Below are positions 44,217-53,249 of a stretch of DNA of 64,000 bases, piece by piece. Under the pieces are notes generated by a model, which saw only the letters and a list, made by a program, of their open reading frames with translations, ran no database searches and was not told the origin of the DNA. Origin of the DNA: Neobacillus mesonae (lineage in GTDB: Bacteria > Bacillota > Bacilli > Paenibacillales > Paenibacillaceae). The stretch spans positions 179,614 through 243,613 of the forward strand of contig JAMBOW010000006.1 in assembly GCA_023715865.1 (NCBI GenBank). Direction: 5' to 3'. A program made the position numbers and the translations under genes. Position 1 is the first letter of the stretch. Each line of letters starts with the position of its first letter.

Positions 44217-45109
44217 GTTTGATAGCAGGAACGGTGGTTACGCTCCCGGTTGCCCGGGAAGTGTCTCCGTACGGATATTTTTTGACGACAGGCAGCGAGG
44301 ATGTGCTGCTTCACTATACGGAGCTTACCCGCGAGATTAAAGTGGATGAGCAGTTAGAGGTCTTTATTTTTTACGATACAGAGGATCGCCTTGCCGCTAC
44401 CATGAAAAAGCCATTTTTGACTTTAGGTGAGATGGCTAAGCTGGTCGTAGCAGATGTGCATCCAAGGCTAGGCTGTTTCCTTGAAATGGGACTTGGTCGC
44501 CAGCTGCTGCTTCCAATCCGCGAATTGCCGGAAATGAAAGAACTTCATCCTCAGGTTGGCGATGAGGTTTTTGTCATTATGGAGCATGACAAGCAGGGGC
44601 GCCTGCGTGCCAAATTGGCGGGAGAGAGAGAACTTGCCCCTCTGGCCTTCCATGCACCGACGACCTGGAAGAATGAGTGGGTTGAAGCTACGGTGTACAA
44701 GCCGCTGCAGATGGGCACCTTCGTCCTGGTTCATGGCGGCGTTCTTGGATTCGGCGCTATCGGTATGATCCATTCTTCGGAACGAAGCCGTATGCTCCGT
44801 TTAGGAGAAAAGGTGGACGCACGTGTAACTCTCGTGCGCGAGGATGGCCGTGTGAACTTGGCGATGGCTCCCCGCAAAGAGATTGGACGAAATGAGGATT
44901 CCGACCGAATCCTGGCCTTTCTGAAGGAGCGTCCGAACGGAGCGATGCCGTACTCCGACCAGACCCCTCCGGATATTATTAAATCCAAATTCGGCATCAG
45001 CAAGTCCGCGTTTAAGCGAGCGCTTGGTAAGCTGATGAAGGACGGCCAAATAACGCAGAAAGAGAACTGGACTTACCTTGCTGGACGCGAGGATCAGCCA
45101 GCTGAATAA
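44213..45109 (+). CDS. cvfB: CvfB/YitL-type S1-domain RNA-binding protein
   Basis: A 298-residue protein with S1-like beta-barrels in the N-terminal two thirds (for example VFIFYDTEDRLAATMKKP and VLGFGAIGMIHSSERSRMLR) and a C-terminal winged helix (PPDIIKSKFGISKSAFKRAL). S. aureus CvfB binds RNA and controls virulence. Here it overlaps rsfS by 4 bases (ATGA), so it belongs to the yqe operon; in B. subtilis the homologue yitL is elsewhere. A strong terminator follows. Confidence 0.92.
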   Translation: MSLIAGTVVTLPVAREVSPYGYFLTTGSEDVLLHYTELTREIKVDEQLEVFIFYDTEDRLAATMKKPFLTLGEMAKLVVADVHPRLGCFLEMGLGRQLLLPIRELPEMKELHPQVGDEVFVIMEHDKQGRLRAKLAGERELAPLAFHAPTTWKNEWVEATVYKPLQMGTFVLVHGGVLGFGAIGMIHSSERSRMLRLGEKVDARVTLVREDGRVNLAMAPRKEIGRNEDSDRILAFLKERPNGAMPYSDQTPPDIIKSKFGISKSAFKRALGKLMKDGQITQKENWTYLAGREDQPAE

Positions 45110-45566
45110 GCATTTTCTGCTTAAATTTTTTTGGGTATTTATTACTCATTCTCGGTTTACATGATTGAAGAGAAGCGAAGCTCTAACTCTAAATCTTGTA
45201 AGTCTTTCAATGGTTGCTCCTGTCATGCCAAGTGCTGGCAGGAGCAACCCCTTTTTGCCCCGTTTTGGGTGCAAAAAGGTTTTTTGAGAAGCTGTGCGAC
45301 TTGATGGGTCCTAGAAGGAACTTCGCCCGCAGGAACTGCTGATTGAATGATGACCAAGTGATTAGTGAGGTTTTTGGATGAAGAACGACTTTTGACTTTA
45401 GTCAACTGGAGAGATTCAGCCAAAATACCGAACGTCACGATAGCTCCATCATTCCAAAGGCTGATGCTTCGAAGAATACCCCTTCACAGAGGAGAAGCTC
45501 GAGGATCGCCTACTTCTCAACTTAACTTTTTACATCCCAAGTTTTTATATGAAAGTGGTGTCAAGT
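45110..45566. other. Non-coding block with hairpin and conserved-looking reverse-strand frame
   Basis: About 450 bases between cvfB and yqeM. It contains a strong terminator hairpin (45210-45257). From about 45480 down to 45223 on the minus strand a frame without stops reads GILRSISLWNDGAIVTFGIL and continues through QSAVPAGEVPSRTHQVAQLL. It has no ribosome site and runs through the terminator. I have the impression that this translated pattern recurs in Paenibacillus intergenic regions, but cannot verify it. It could be a dispersed repeat or structured RNA rather than a protein gene. Confidence 0.45.
45210..45257 (+). terminator. Intrinsic terminator after cvfB
   Basis: GGTTGCTCCTG (45212-45222) pairs perfectly with CAGGAGCAACC (45239-45249), followed by CCTTTTTG. 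It lies 100 bases downstream of the cvfB stop. Confidence 0.82.
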
Positions 45567-46343
45567 ATGTCCTATCGGAAGTTTGCCTATGTATACGATG
45601 AGCTCATGGAGGATATGCCCTATCCCGATTGGTTGCGGTTTGCAAGAACGGCCTGGGAGAAGCACGGTATGCCCAAAAGTATAGTTGAGCTCGGCTGTGG
45701 AACAGGCTCCATCACCATCCCGCTGGTTAAATCGGGCTTTGAAGTGACGGGAGTTGATTTATCTGCCGACATGCTGTCCGTAGCGCGGCAGAAGCTCGAT
45801 GAGTCGCCGCAAGGGAACCGCTTTTTCCGAGAAGGCACTATACGCTGGCTCCAGCAGGATATGCGGGATTGGGAATTGCCGGAGCCGGTTGATGCCGTGA
45901 TATCATTTTGCGATAGTATCAATTATTTGCTTAAGGAAGAGGATATTATCCGTACGTTCAAACAAACCTATGCAGGGCTGAAGCCTGGGGGAACATTTTT
46001 GTTTGATGTACATCATCCAAACACGTTTGTGCGTTATGACGAGGAACAGCCTTTTGTGCTTGACGAAAGATCCATCTCCTATATATGGACCTGTGATTTT
46101 CATCGTCCAACGTACGAAATCGAGCATCATCTCAGCATTTTTTCACGAGTCGAAGAAGGCGGAAGAGATTTGTACCACCGCTTTGAGGAAATCCATAATC
46201 AAAGAGCATATGACCCTGTATGGATGCAGCTGGAGCTGCGAAAAGCAGGATTCTCGGATGTTCAGGTCTATGCTGATTTTGAATGGAAGCCAGCGGGAGA
46301 CGATGCATCACGGCTATTTTTTGTTGCAGTTAAACCATATTAG
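45567..46343 (+). CDS. yqeM: Class I SAM-dependent methyltransferase YqeM
   Basis: A 258-residue methyltransferase. The N-terminus SYRKFAYVYDELMEDMPY matches the family, and motif I is ELGCGTGSITI. VTGVDLSADML is the SAM-binding acidic loop, and AVISFCDSINYL follows. ATG 45567 gives the family start; ATG 45549 is an alternative. The ribosome site is weak (GGTG). The gene keeps its position in the yqe series but is separated from rsfS by cvfB and the non-coding block. The substrate is unknown. Confidence 0.9.
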   Translation: MSYRKFAYVYDELMEDMPYPDWLRFARTAWEKHGMPKSIVELGCGTGSITIPLVKSGFEVTGVDLSADMLSVARQKLDESPQGNRFFREGTIRWLQQDMRDWELPEPVDAVISFCDSINYLLKEEDIIRTFKQTYAGLKPGGTFLFDVHHPNTFVRYDEEQPFVLDERSISYIWTCDFHRPTYEIEHHLSIFSRVEEGGRDLYHRFEEIHNQRAYDPVWMQLELRKAGFSDVQVYADFEWKPAGDDASRLFFVAVKPY

Positions 46344-46351
46344 AATGACAG

Positions 46352-46392
46352 GAATCCATTTTAAGCTATATTGCTTGAAATGGATTTTTTTA
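46352..46392 (+). terminator. Intrinsic terminator of yqeM
   Basis: AATCCATTTTAAGC (46353-46366) pairs with GCTTGAAATGGATT (46373-46386), with one wobble, followed by TTTTTATC. Confidence 0.87.
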
Positions 46393-46513
46393 TCTTCGCG
46401 AGAGCTAAAACTTTTTTTAACCATGATTCAATAAAATTCACTAAGTCCATAGAACTGGACAAGCAATTGGGATATAATGGGTAGGAAAATCTTGAGAGGG
46501 CAGGTGTACGTTG

Positions 46514-48208
46514 ATGAAATTTAGTGAATATCGTTATGAAAGACCGGATGTAGCTCAGTTTGAAAAAGAGTTTAGCAGTCTGCTTACGGCATTTCGCGAA
46601 GCCCAAACGGCTGATGATCAAGCTGGTGCAATGGCCGAGATCAACAAGCTGAGAGGGGCATTATCCACACAGCAAACGCTTGTCTCTGTACGTCATTCAG
46701 TCGATACAAACGACGAGTTTTATAAGGCTGAAAAGGATTTTTTCGATGAGACATCACCTATTTTTCAAAAATACATAACTGAATATTATGAAGCATTAGT
46801 CAATTCCGAATTTCGTTCGGAACTTGAGAGCAAAGCAGGCAAGCAATTGTTTCAGCTGGCAGAGCTTGAGATCAAAACATTCAGTCCTGACATCATCGCT
46901 GATTTGCAGCTGGAGAACAAGCTGACAACCGAATACTCGAAGCTGATTGCTTCTGCGAAAATCGAGTTTGAGGGCGAAGAACGCACGTTATCACAGCTGA
47001 TCCCGTTTGGCCAATCGACCGATCGGGCCATGAGAAAACGGGCAGAAGAAGCACGAACCGCTTTCATGAGCGAGCATGAAGAAACGCTGGACCGCATCTA
47101 TGACGATCTGGTCAAAGTCAGAACAAGCATGGCTAAGAAGCTGGGCTTTAATAATTTTGTCGAGATGGGCTACGCTCGTATGAGCCGTACGGACTACAAT
47201 GCTGAAATGGTTGAGAAATTCCGCGCTCAGGTGCTTGAGTATATCGTTCCTGTAGCTTCTAAGCTGAAAGAGCGACAGCGTGAACGGATCGGTGTAGATG
47301 AGCTCTTCTACTATGACGAGAATGTAGTCTTCCCTTCAGGCAACGCAACTCCAAAAGGTGATCCGGATTGGATCGTTCAGAATGGTAAGAAAATGTATGA
47401 CGAGTTATCCCCGGAGATGAGCGAGTTCTTCAACTTCATGCTGGACAATGAACTGATGGATCTGGTCAGCAAGAAAGGAAAGCGCAGCGGCGGATATTGT
47501 ACTTATATCTCGGATCATAAAGCGCCTTTCATTTTCTCCAATTTTAATGGGACGTCAGGTGACATTGATGTTCTGACTCACGAGGCAGGCCATGCATTCC
47601 AGGTGTACCAAAGCCGTAATCTCAATGTTCCGGAATATATGTTCCCGACGCTTGAGGCTGCCGAGATTCATTCCATGAGTATGGAGTTTTTTACATGGCC
47701 GTGGATGGAGCTGTTCTTTGAGGATGAAGTGGAAAAATATCGATTTGAGCATCTTGCTAGCTCGCTGATCTTTATTCCTTATGGCGTATCCGTAGATGAG
47801 TTTCAGCATTTTGTGTACGCAAATCCGAATGCTACTCCGGCAGAGCGGAAGCAGGCTTGGCGGGATATTGAGCGCAAATACCTTCCTCACCGTAACTATG
47901 AGAACAACAGCTATCTTGAGCAGGGCGGTTTCTGGCACAAACAGGGGCATATTTTCAGCTCACCGTTCTATTACATCGACTACACGCTTGCCCAAATCTG
48001 CGCGTTCCAATTCTGGAAACGTTCGAGAGAGGATTATGCTGCAGCATGGGCAGATTATTTGAATCTTTGCCGTCAAGGCGGAAGCAAGTCCTTTACAGAG
48101 CTGGTCAAAGTAGCAGGATTAATTTCTCCGTTCGAAGAGGGATGTGTGACTTCGGTGATCGGCACGATCGAGGAATGGCTCAACAGTGTGGATGATACGG
48201 CGCTGTAA
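46514..48208 (+). CDS. M3-family oligoendopeptidase
   Basis: A 564-residue zinc oligopeptidase of the PepF/thimet class. The HExxH motif is THEAGHAFQV, and the third ligand lies in AAEIHSMSMEFF. Characteristic C-terminal segments DYTLAQICAFQFW and NSYLEQGGFWHKQGHIF are present. It should cleave short cytoplasmic peptides. ATG 46514 is used (AGGTG 7 bases upstream); a TTG at 46511 precedes it. A TATAAT at 46473-46478 may be the -10 of its promoter. This gene is not part of the B. subtilis yqe-comE order. Confidence 0.93.
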   Translation: MKFSEYRYERPDVAQFEKEFSSLLTAFREAQTADDQAGAMAEINKLRGALSTQQTLVSVRHSVDTNDEFYKAEKDFFDETSPIFQKYITEYYEALVNSEFRSELESKAGKQLFQLAELEIKTFSPDIIADLQLENKLTTEYSKLIASAKIEFEGEERTLSQLIPFGQSTDRAMRKRAEEARTAFMSEHEETLDRIYDDLVKVRTSMAKKLGFNNFVEMGYARMSRTDYNAEMVEKFRAQVLEYIVPVASKLKERQRERIGVDELFYYDENVVFPSGNATPKGDPDWIVQNGKKMYDELSPEMSEFFNFMLDNELMDLVSKKGKRSGGYCTYISDHKAPFIFSNFNGTSGDIDVLTHEAGHAFQVYQSRNLNVPEYMFPTLEAAEIHSMSMEFFTWPWMELFFEDEVEKYRFEHLASSLIFIPYGVSVDEFQHFVYANPNATPAERKQAWRDIERKYLPHRNYENNSYLEQGGFWHKQGHIFSSPFYYIDYTLAQICAFQFWKRSREDYAAAWADYLNLCRQGGSKSFTELVKVAGLISPFEEGCVTSVIGTIEEWLNSVDDTAL

Positions 48209-48219
48209 TGCGTCAAAAT

Positions 48220-48249
48220 TTGACTTTATACTTGTCTATCTTGTATAAT
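48220..48249 (+). promoter_or_regulatory. Sigma-A promoter of leuS
   Basis: TTGACT (48220-48225), an 18-base spacer and a perfect TATAAT (48244-48249) lie immediately upstream of the T-box leader. Confidence 0.7.
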
Positions 48250-48274
48250 GATTGCGATTATTACTTGAGATTTC

Positions 48275-48545
48275 GATGAAGAGGAATAGTAGTAGAGCCT
48301 GAGTATTTAGAGAGCCAGCGGTTGGTGCAAGCTGGTTGCCGGTGCGCTATGAACTCGCCTTGGAGATATGAGGTTAGGCTAGCTTTCTTATACTTAGTAA
48401 GCCTCATCGGTTCACCTCCGTTATAGGGTGTCTAAGGGAGTGGACGGCGAAGCACGTATGTCCGCTAACTAGGGTGGTACCACGGGAATTACAACCTCTC
48501 GTCCCTAGCGATAACAGCGCTATGGGATGCGGAGGTTTTTTTTAA
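48275..48545 (+). ncRNA. T-box leader of leuS (leucine specifier CTC)
   Basis: The leader has the T-box sequence AGGGTGGTACCACGGG (48471-48486), which pairs with the uncharged tRNA acceptor end. A GAACTC segment in Stem I gives a CTC leucine specifier (48354-48356). The intrinsic terminator follows: AACCTC (48493) pairs with GGAGGTT before a T-run ending at 48545. High uncharged tRNA-Leu should favour the antiterminator and leuS expression. The left boundary is approximate. Confidence 0.93.
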
Positions 48546-48546
48546 T

Positions 48547-48594
48547 GATTATAGAATCTGGAAGTTTTCAGCGAAGCTGGACCATTCTATAATC
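48547..48594 (+). repeat. Perfect inverted repeat between T-box terminator and leuS
   Basis: GATTATAGAAT (48547-48557) and ATTCTATAATC (48584-48594) form an 11-base stem with a 26-base loop that itself contains TTTTCAGCGAAGC. It lies after the T-box terminator and about 95 bases before the leuS start, so it would be in the 5' untranslated part of antiterminated transcripts. The function is unknown. Confidence 0.5.
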
Positions 48595-48689
48595 GCAAAG
48601 AAAAAGTACCGTTAAACGCGGTTCGTCTACTTAGAAAGTACAACGATAGACATTTTTCTTATTGGTTATGATGACGAGGAGGATGTACA

Positions 48690-51128
48690 GTGAGTCAGAA
48701 AGAACAGCCGAAGCACGGCTATAATCCCCAAGCAATTGAGCCGAAATGGCAGCAACACTGGGATGAGAACAAAACATTTAAAACACATGAAGATGCGGAT
48801 AAACCGAAGTTTTATGCGCTGGATATGTTCCCTTATCCATCAGGAGCAGGTCTGCACGTAGGGCATCCGGAGGGCTACACAGCTACAGATATCGTGTCCC
48901 GTTACAAGAGAATGCGCGGATACAACGTGCTTCATCCAATGGGCTGGGATGCTTTCGGTCTGCCGGCCGAGCAGCATGCCATCGATACAGGACAGCATCC
49001 TCGGGATATTACGGTGAAGAATGTCAACAACTTCCGCCGTCAGATTAAATCGCTGGGATTCTCTTATGACTGGGATCGCGAGATCAGCACAACGGATCCA
49101 GATTACTATAAATGGACCCAATGGATCTTTATCCAGCTTTATAAACGCGGTCTTGCCTATGTTTCTGAAGTGCCGGTGAACTGGTGTGAAGAGCTGGGGA
49201 CGGTTCTCGCGAATGAAGAGGTTATCGACGGTAAAAGTGAGCGCGGCGGATTCCCGGTTGTGCGTAAGCCGATGCGTCAGTGGGTTCTGAAGATTACGGA
49301 ATATGCAGATCGTTTGCTTGATGATCTGGAAGAGCTGGATTGGGCAGAAAGCATTAAAGATATGCAGCGCAACTGGATTGGAAGATCTAAAGGAGCTGAA
49401 GTTACATTCCAGCTGGAAGGACACGAGGCAAGTGTAGAAGTATTTACCACACGTCCTGACACCTTGTTTGGCGCAAGTTATGCGGTACTAGCTCCTGAGC
49501 ATGATCTGGTTGAGCAGATTACTACGGCTGAGCAGCGCGAGGCGGTTGAAGCTTATGTAGAGAAGGCTGCTCGTAAGAGCGACCTGGAGCGTACGGATTT
49601 GGCCAAAGAAAAAACAGGTGTGTTCACTGGAGCTTATGCTATCAATCCGGTTAACGGTGCGAAAGTGCCGGTATGGATTGCCGATTATGTTCTCGCAGGT
49701 TATGGAACAGGCGCGATTATGGCTGTTCCGGGTCACGATACTCGTGACTGGGAGTTTGCGAAAGAGTTCGGCCTGGACATTATTGAGGTCGTTTCCGGCG
49801 GTGATGTTACGAAAGAGGCTTATACAGGTGACGGTGCACATGTGAACTCCGGATTCTTGGATGGTCTGAATAACGAAGAGGGAATTGCCAAAGCAATAGC
49901 TTGGCTTGAGGAGAACGGCAAAGGTCAAGGTAAAGTAACTTATCGCCTGCGTGACTGGCTGTTCAGCCGTCAACGCTATTGGGGAGAACCGATTCCGATT
50001 CTTCATCTGGAAGACGGAACGATGAAGACGGTGCCTGAAGATCAGCTTCCGCTGGTTCTGCCTGAAGTGGATCAAATCAAACCATCCGGCACGGGTGAAT
50101 CCCCGCTTGCGAACGTAACGGACTGGATTAATACGGTGGATCCGGAAACAGGCATGAAAGCTCGCCGTGAGACGAATACAATGCCGCAATGGGCGGGAAG
50201 CTGCTGGTATTACCTGCGCTTTATCGACCCTCACAATGATAAAGAGCTTGTCTCGAAGGAAAAACAGCGCGAGTGGCTGCCGGTTGACCTGTATATCGGC
50301 GGAGCTGAGCATGCGGTGCTTCACCTTCTGTACGCTCGTTTCTGGCACAAAGTTCTGTATGACCTCGGAGTTGTTGAAACGAAAGAGCCATTCCACAAGC
50401 TGGTGAACCAAGGAATGATTCTGGGAACCAATAATGAGAAGATGAGTAAATCCCGCGGCAACGTCATTAATCCTGACGATATCGTTGATAATTTTGGAGC
50501 AGATACACTGCGGATTTACGAAATGTTTATGGGGCCGCTGGAAGCGACGAAACCTTGGAACGAAAATGGCGTTGAAGGCGCACATCGCTTCCTGGCTCGC
50601 GTATGGCGCCTGTTTATTAACGAGGACGGTACTTTGAACGAGAAGATTGCAGATCAAGGTACAGAAGAGTTCAAACGCACTTGGCACAAAACGATTAAGA
50701 AAGTGACCGACGATCTCGAGCATCTTCGTTTCAACACGGCGATCAGTCAGCTCATGATCTTCATCAACGAAGCTTACAAGGCTGAGAGTCTTCCACGTGA
50801 AGCGATGGAGAACTTCGTTCAGCTCTTGTCACCGCTGGCTCCGCATATTGCTGAAGAGCTGTGGGCTCGCCTTGGTCATGAAGAGAGCATCACTTACGTT
50901 CAATGGCCGGAGTTTGATGAAGCACTGACAGTAGATAAAGAAGTTGAGATCGTTATTCAGATTAACGGGAAAATCGTGCAGCGCGCTCATGTCGCAGCGG
51001 ACCTTGATTCAAAAGGTCTTGAAGCACACAGCCTTGAGCTTCCTGCAATTAAAGAAGCACTTGCAGGCAAAACGATCCGTAAAGTGATCGCTGTACCAGG
51101 CAAGCTTGTTAATATTGTTGCCGGTTAA
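48690..51128 (+). CDS. leuS: Leucyl-tRNA synthetase
   Basis: An 812-residue class I synthetase. HIGH-like motif is PYPSGAGLHVGHPEGY, and the KMSKS motif is NEKMSKSRGNVI. The editing domain (TRPDTLFGASYAVLAPEHD) and the C-terminal anticodon-binding region are complete. The GTG start is behind GAGGAGGA, 8 bases upstream. It is regulated by the T-box leader. The gene ends 20 bases inside the convergent comER gene. Confidence 0.98.
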   Translation: MSQKEQPKHGYNPQAIEPKWQQHWDENKTFKTHEDADKPKFYALDMFPYPSGAGLHVGHPEGYTATDIVSRYKRMRGYNVLHPMGWDAFGLPAEQHAIDTGQHPRDITVKNVNNFRRQIKSLGFSYDWDREISTTDPDYYKWTQWIFIQLYKRGLAYVSEVPVNWCEELGTVLANEEVIDGKSERGGFPVVRKPMRQWVLKITEYADRLLDDLEELDWAESIKDMQRNWIGRSKGAEVTFQLEGHEASVEVFTTRPDTLFGASYAVLAPEHDLVEQITTAEQREAVEAYVEKAARKSDLERTDLAKEKTGVFTGAYAINPVNGAKVPVWIADYVLAGYGTGAIMAVPGHDTRDWEFAKEFGLDIIEVVSGGDVTKEAYTGDGAHVNSGFLDGLNNEEGIAKAIAWLEENGKGQGKVTYRLRDWLFSRQRYWGEPIPILHLEDGTMKTVPEDQLPLVLPEVDQIKPSGTGESPLANVTDWINTVDPETGMKARRETNTMPQWAGSCWYYLRFIDPHNDKELVSKEKQREWLPVDLYIGGAEHAVLHLLYARFWHKVLYDLGVVETKEPFHKLVNQGMILGTNNEKMSKSRGNVINPDDIVDNFGADTLRIYEMFMGPLEATKPWNENGVEGAHRFLARVWRLFINEDGTLNEKIADQGTEEFKRTWHKTIKKVTDDLEHLRFNTAISQLMIFINEAYKAESLPREAMENFVQLLSPLAPHIAEELWARLGHEESITYVQWPEFDEALTVDKEVEIVIQINGKIVQRAHVAADLDSKGLEAHSLELPAIKEALAGKTIRKVIAVPGKLVNIVAG

Positions 51129-51957
51129 TCTCGCCAGCACCAAATTCGGCATCTAGCTGCTCCAGGTCCTCCTCGTATTTCGCATGAGTGACCTGGATCA
51201 ATTGATCGAATACGCCTGTAAGGTTTGAATCAAGAAGATGGAGTGCCTTGGCGGTTATCCCGCCGGGTACGGCAACACGCTTTTGGAGCTGTGACGGTGT
51301 CATGGCTCCTTCTGTTAATAATTTGCCTGTTCCAAGGAGCATTTCACTGGCAAGGCGAGTAGCTTCTTCTTGACTGATTCCGGTATGTTTTACCGCTGCC
51401 TGGATCCATTGCTCCAGAAAAAAAGCAAGGAATGCGGGTCCGCAGCTGGAAAAGTCAGAGCTGATTCGGGTAAAGGATTCTTCTACCTGGATCGGTCTGC
51501 TGATATAAGAGAACAGCTGCTCGACCCGTTTTTTATCTTCGTCCTTCATTCGATTTCCATGGATACATAAAGATGACCCGCTACCACTTAAATGAGTGAT
51601 GCTGGGGATGATTTTTGTGATTTTACAGGGCAGCACAGCTTCCAAATGCCGGATCTGAACAGGGCTTGTAATCGAGACAAGGATATGCTCTGGTTTAATG
51701 AAGGGCTTGATATCCATGGCCACTTCTTTAAATTCATGAGGCTTTACGCATAGGAAGATAAGATTTGATTTCATGGCCGTTTCCTGATTTGTTTCAGCGG
51801 CTTTCAACCCCGGATAGAGTGATGAAAGCTTGAGTACTTTGGCATGTGTCCGATTACTTGCCACAATTTGTCTGGCGTCAAGTGCTCCGGAAGCAAGGAA
51901 GGCGTTTATGAGTAAACTTCCCATGCTGCCGGTTCCGATAAATCCAACCTTCAACAT
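51109..51957 (-). CDS. comER: Late competence protein ComER (pyrroline-5-carboxylate reductase-like)
   Basis: A 282-residue Rossmann protein of the ProC/ComER family. The N-terminus is VGFIGTGSMGSLLINAFL, and FLCVKPHEF and a C-terminal VAVPGGITAKALHLL are the reductase-like motifs. It lies head-to-head with comEA, as in B. subtilis, where it is transcribed opposite to the comE operon. AAAGGGGG precedes the ATG on the minus strand. The enzymatic role is not established. Confidence 0.93.
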   Translation of the reverse strand: MLKVGFIGTGSMGSLLINAFLASGALDARQIVASNRTHAKVLKLSSLYPGLKAAETNQETAMKSNLIFLCVKPHEFKEVAMDIKPFIKPEHILVSITSPVQIRHLEAVLPCKITKIIPSITHLSGSGSSLCIHGNRMKDEDKKRVEQLFSYISRPIQVEESFTRISSDFSSCGPAFLAFFLEQWIQAAVKHTGISQEEATRLASEMLLGTGKLLTEGAMTPSQLQKRVAVPGGITAKALHLLDSNLTGVFDQLIQVTHAKYEEDLEQLDAEFGAGEINRQQY

Positions 51958-52088
51958 CTTGAGGTTCCCCCTTTCTTGCTTTACGGTACTGGCGCAAGCT
52001 TACGTTCTTCTTAGTGTATGCACCAGGTCTTGGACTACATGACGACAAATTTTACATGAATGTCACAATAGTTTAGGAGGTTTATGAG

Positions 52089-52676
52089 GTGAAGAGAGGA
52101 ACGATTGGGCTGACTTTATTAGCACTCTCTGCAAGTGCACTCATTTTGTTTGGAGGATCCGGAGATTCGGGGCCGGAGGAATGGACAGAGATCAGTGACA
52201 GAGTTGCGCTCTCAGTAAATGAAGATAATGCAGTTGCAGCGGGTAAGGAGGCAGAGTCAGCAGAAAGCTCAGCTGCAGAAAGTGCTCCTGCTGCTGAAGC
52301 TGATGTGTCTTCCGAAAAAACCTCGGAAGTGACAACTGAAGCTCAGAAGGACTCGTCACCGCAGAAGGCGGATGAGGGTATCTTGCTTGAAGAAACAGAG
52401 GCAGCTCCTTCTGATGAAGTGAGTGATGAAGGGGCGGCTGCAGCCACCATGGAGACGGCGAATTCGACTTCTGCAGAAGAAGGAAAAATAGCCGTTAATA
52501 CAGCTTCGATAACCGAGCTGATGGAGCTTCCAGGGATCGGTGAGAAAAAGGCTCAGGCTATCATTGATTATCGGAATGAGCATGGCCCTTTTCAAAAACC
52601 GAGCGATTTAACAAATGTAAAAGGGATCGGCATGAAGATGCTGGAGAAAATGTCTCCATATCTTCATATCAATTAA
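52089..52676 (+). CDS. comEA: Competence DNA receptor ComEA
   Basis: A 195-residue membrane-anchored DNA-binding protein of the transformation machinery. One N-terminal membrane segment (~6-22) precedes a long, acidic Ala/Ser/Glu-rich stretch (~25-130). The C-terminal helix-hairpin-helix domain (~132-195) has NTASITELMELPGIGEKKAQ and LTNVKGIGMKMLEKM, which binds double-stranded DNA. No folded oligomerisation domain like that in B. subtilis ComEA is visible. GTG 52089 follows AGGAGG by 8 bases. Confidence 0.94.
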   Translation: MKRGTIGLTLLALSASALILFGGSGDSGPEEWTEISDRVALSVNEDNAVAAGKEAESAESSAAESAPAAEADVSSEKTSEVTTEAQKDSSPQKADEGILLEETEAAPSDEVSDEGAAAATMETANSTSAEEGKIAVNTASITELMELPGIGEKKAQAIIDYRNEHGPFQKPSDLTNVKGIGMKMLEKMSPYLHIN

Positions 52677-52714
52677 CGAAAGCTTAATCAAGGTACAGGG
52701 AGTAGTGAAGAAAG

Positions 52715-53233
52715 ATGTGTGCAGACATAAGAAAAGACTGGGACACCTACTTTATGGATATTGCTTACATGGTATCTACCCGTTCAAGATGCTCGCGCAG
52801 ACATGTTGGGGCCGTACTTGTTCAGGGAAAGAAGCTGCTGGGCACAGCATATAATGGAGCACCTATGGGTGTGCCGGATTGCTCAGAGGCAGGCTGCATG
52901 ATTTCAGAAGAATATGAGCTTACGATTCAAGACGGTAAAGAAGTCATGGTGAAGAAGCAGCGCTGCGTCCGCACCATACACGCGGAGCAGAATCTTCTGC
53001 TCTTTACAGACCGCGCTGACCGTGAAGGGTCTTCTGTTTATGTGACCGACGAGCCGTGCTGGACTTGTGCCAACATGCTTGCAAACAGCGGAATTACGGA
53101 AATTGTATTCCACAGGCCCTATCCAAAGGATACGACCAAGGTCCGTCAAATGATGGAGCATAAAGGGATTACTTTCCGTTCCCTTAACAGCTATGAGCCG
53201 CCCAAAGAGACATTAATGACCGTAATGGACTAA
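52715..53233 (+). CDS. comEB: ComEB / dCMP deaminase-family protein
   Basis: A 172-residue zinc deaminase. Zinc-binding and catalytic motifs are TIHAEQN (His-Ala-Glu) and DEPCWTCANML (PCxxC). The N-terminus has the additional SRCSRRHVGAVLV and a cysteine-rich DCSEAGC segment. Family members deaminate dCMP to dUMP; ComEB is conserved next to comEA though not needed for transformation in B. subtilis. It starts 38 bases after comEA. Confidence 0.94.
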   Translation: MCADIRKDWDTYFMDIAYMVSTRSRCSRRHVGAVLVQGKKLLGTAYNGAPMGVPDCSEAGCMISEEYELTIQDGKEVMVKKQRCVRTIHAEQNLLLFTDRADREGSSVYVTDEPCWTCANMLANSGITEIVFHRPYPKDTTKVRQMMEHKGITFRSLNSYEPPKETLMTVMD

Positions 53234-53249
53234 TAGTGATACACATAGA

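Noticed and set aside
49488..50723. A 411-codon open frame on the minus strand inside leuS
   Set aside because: It is wholly antisense to a clearly conserved synthetase gene, has no recognisable domain, and arises from codon bias of leuS.
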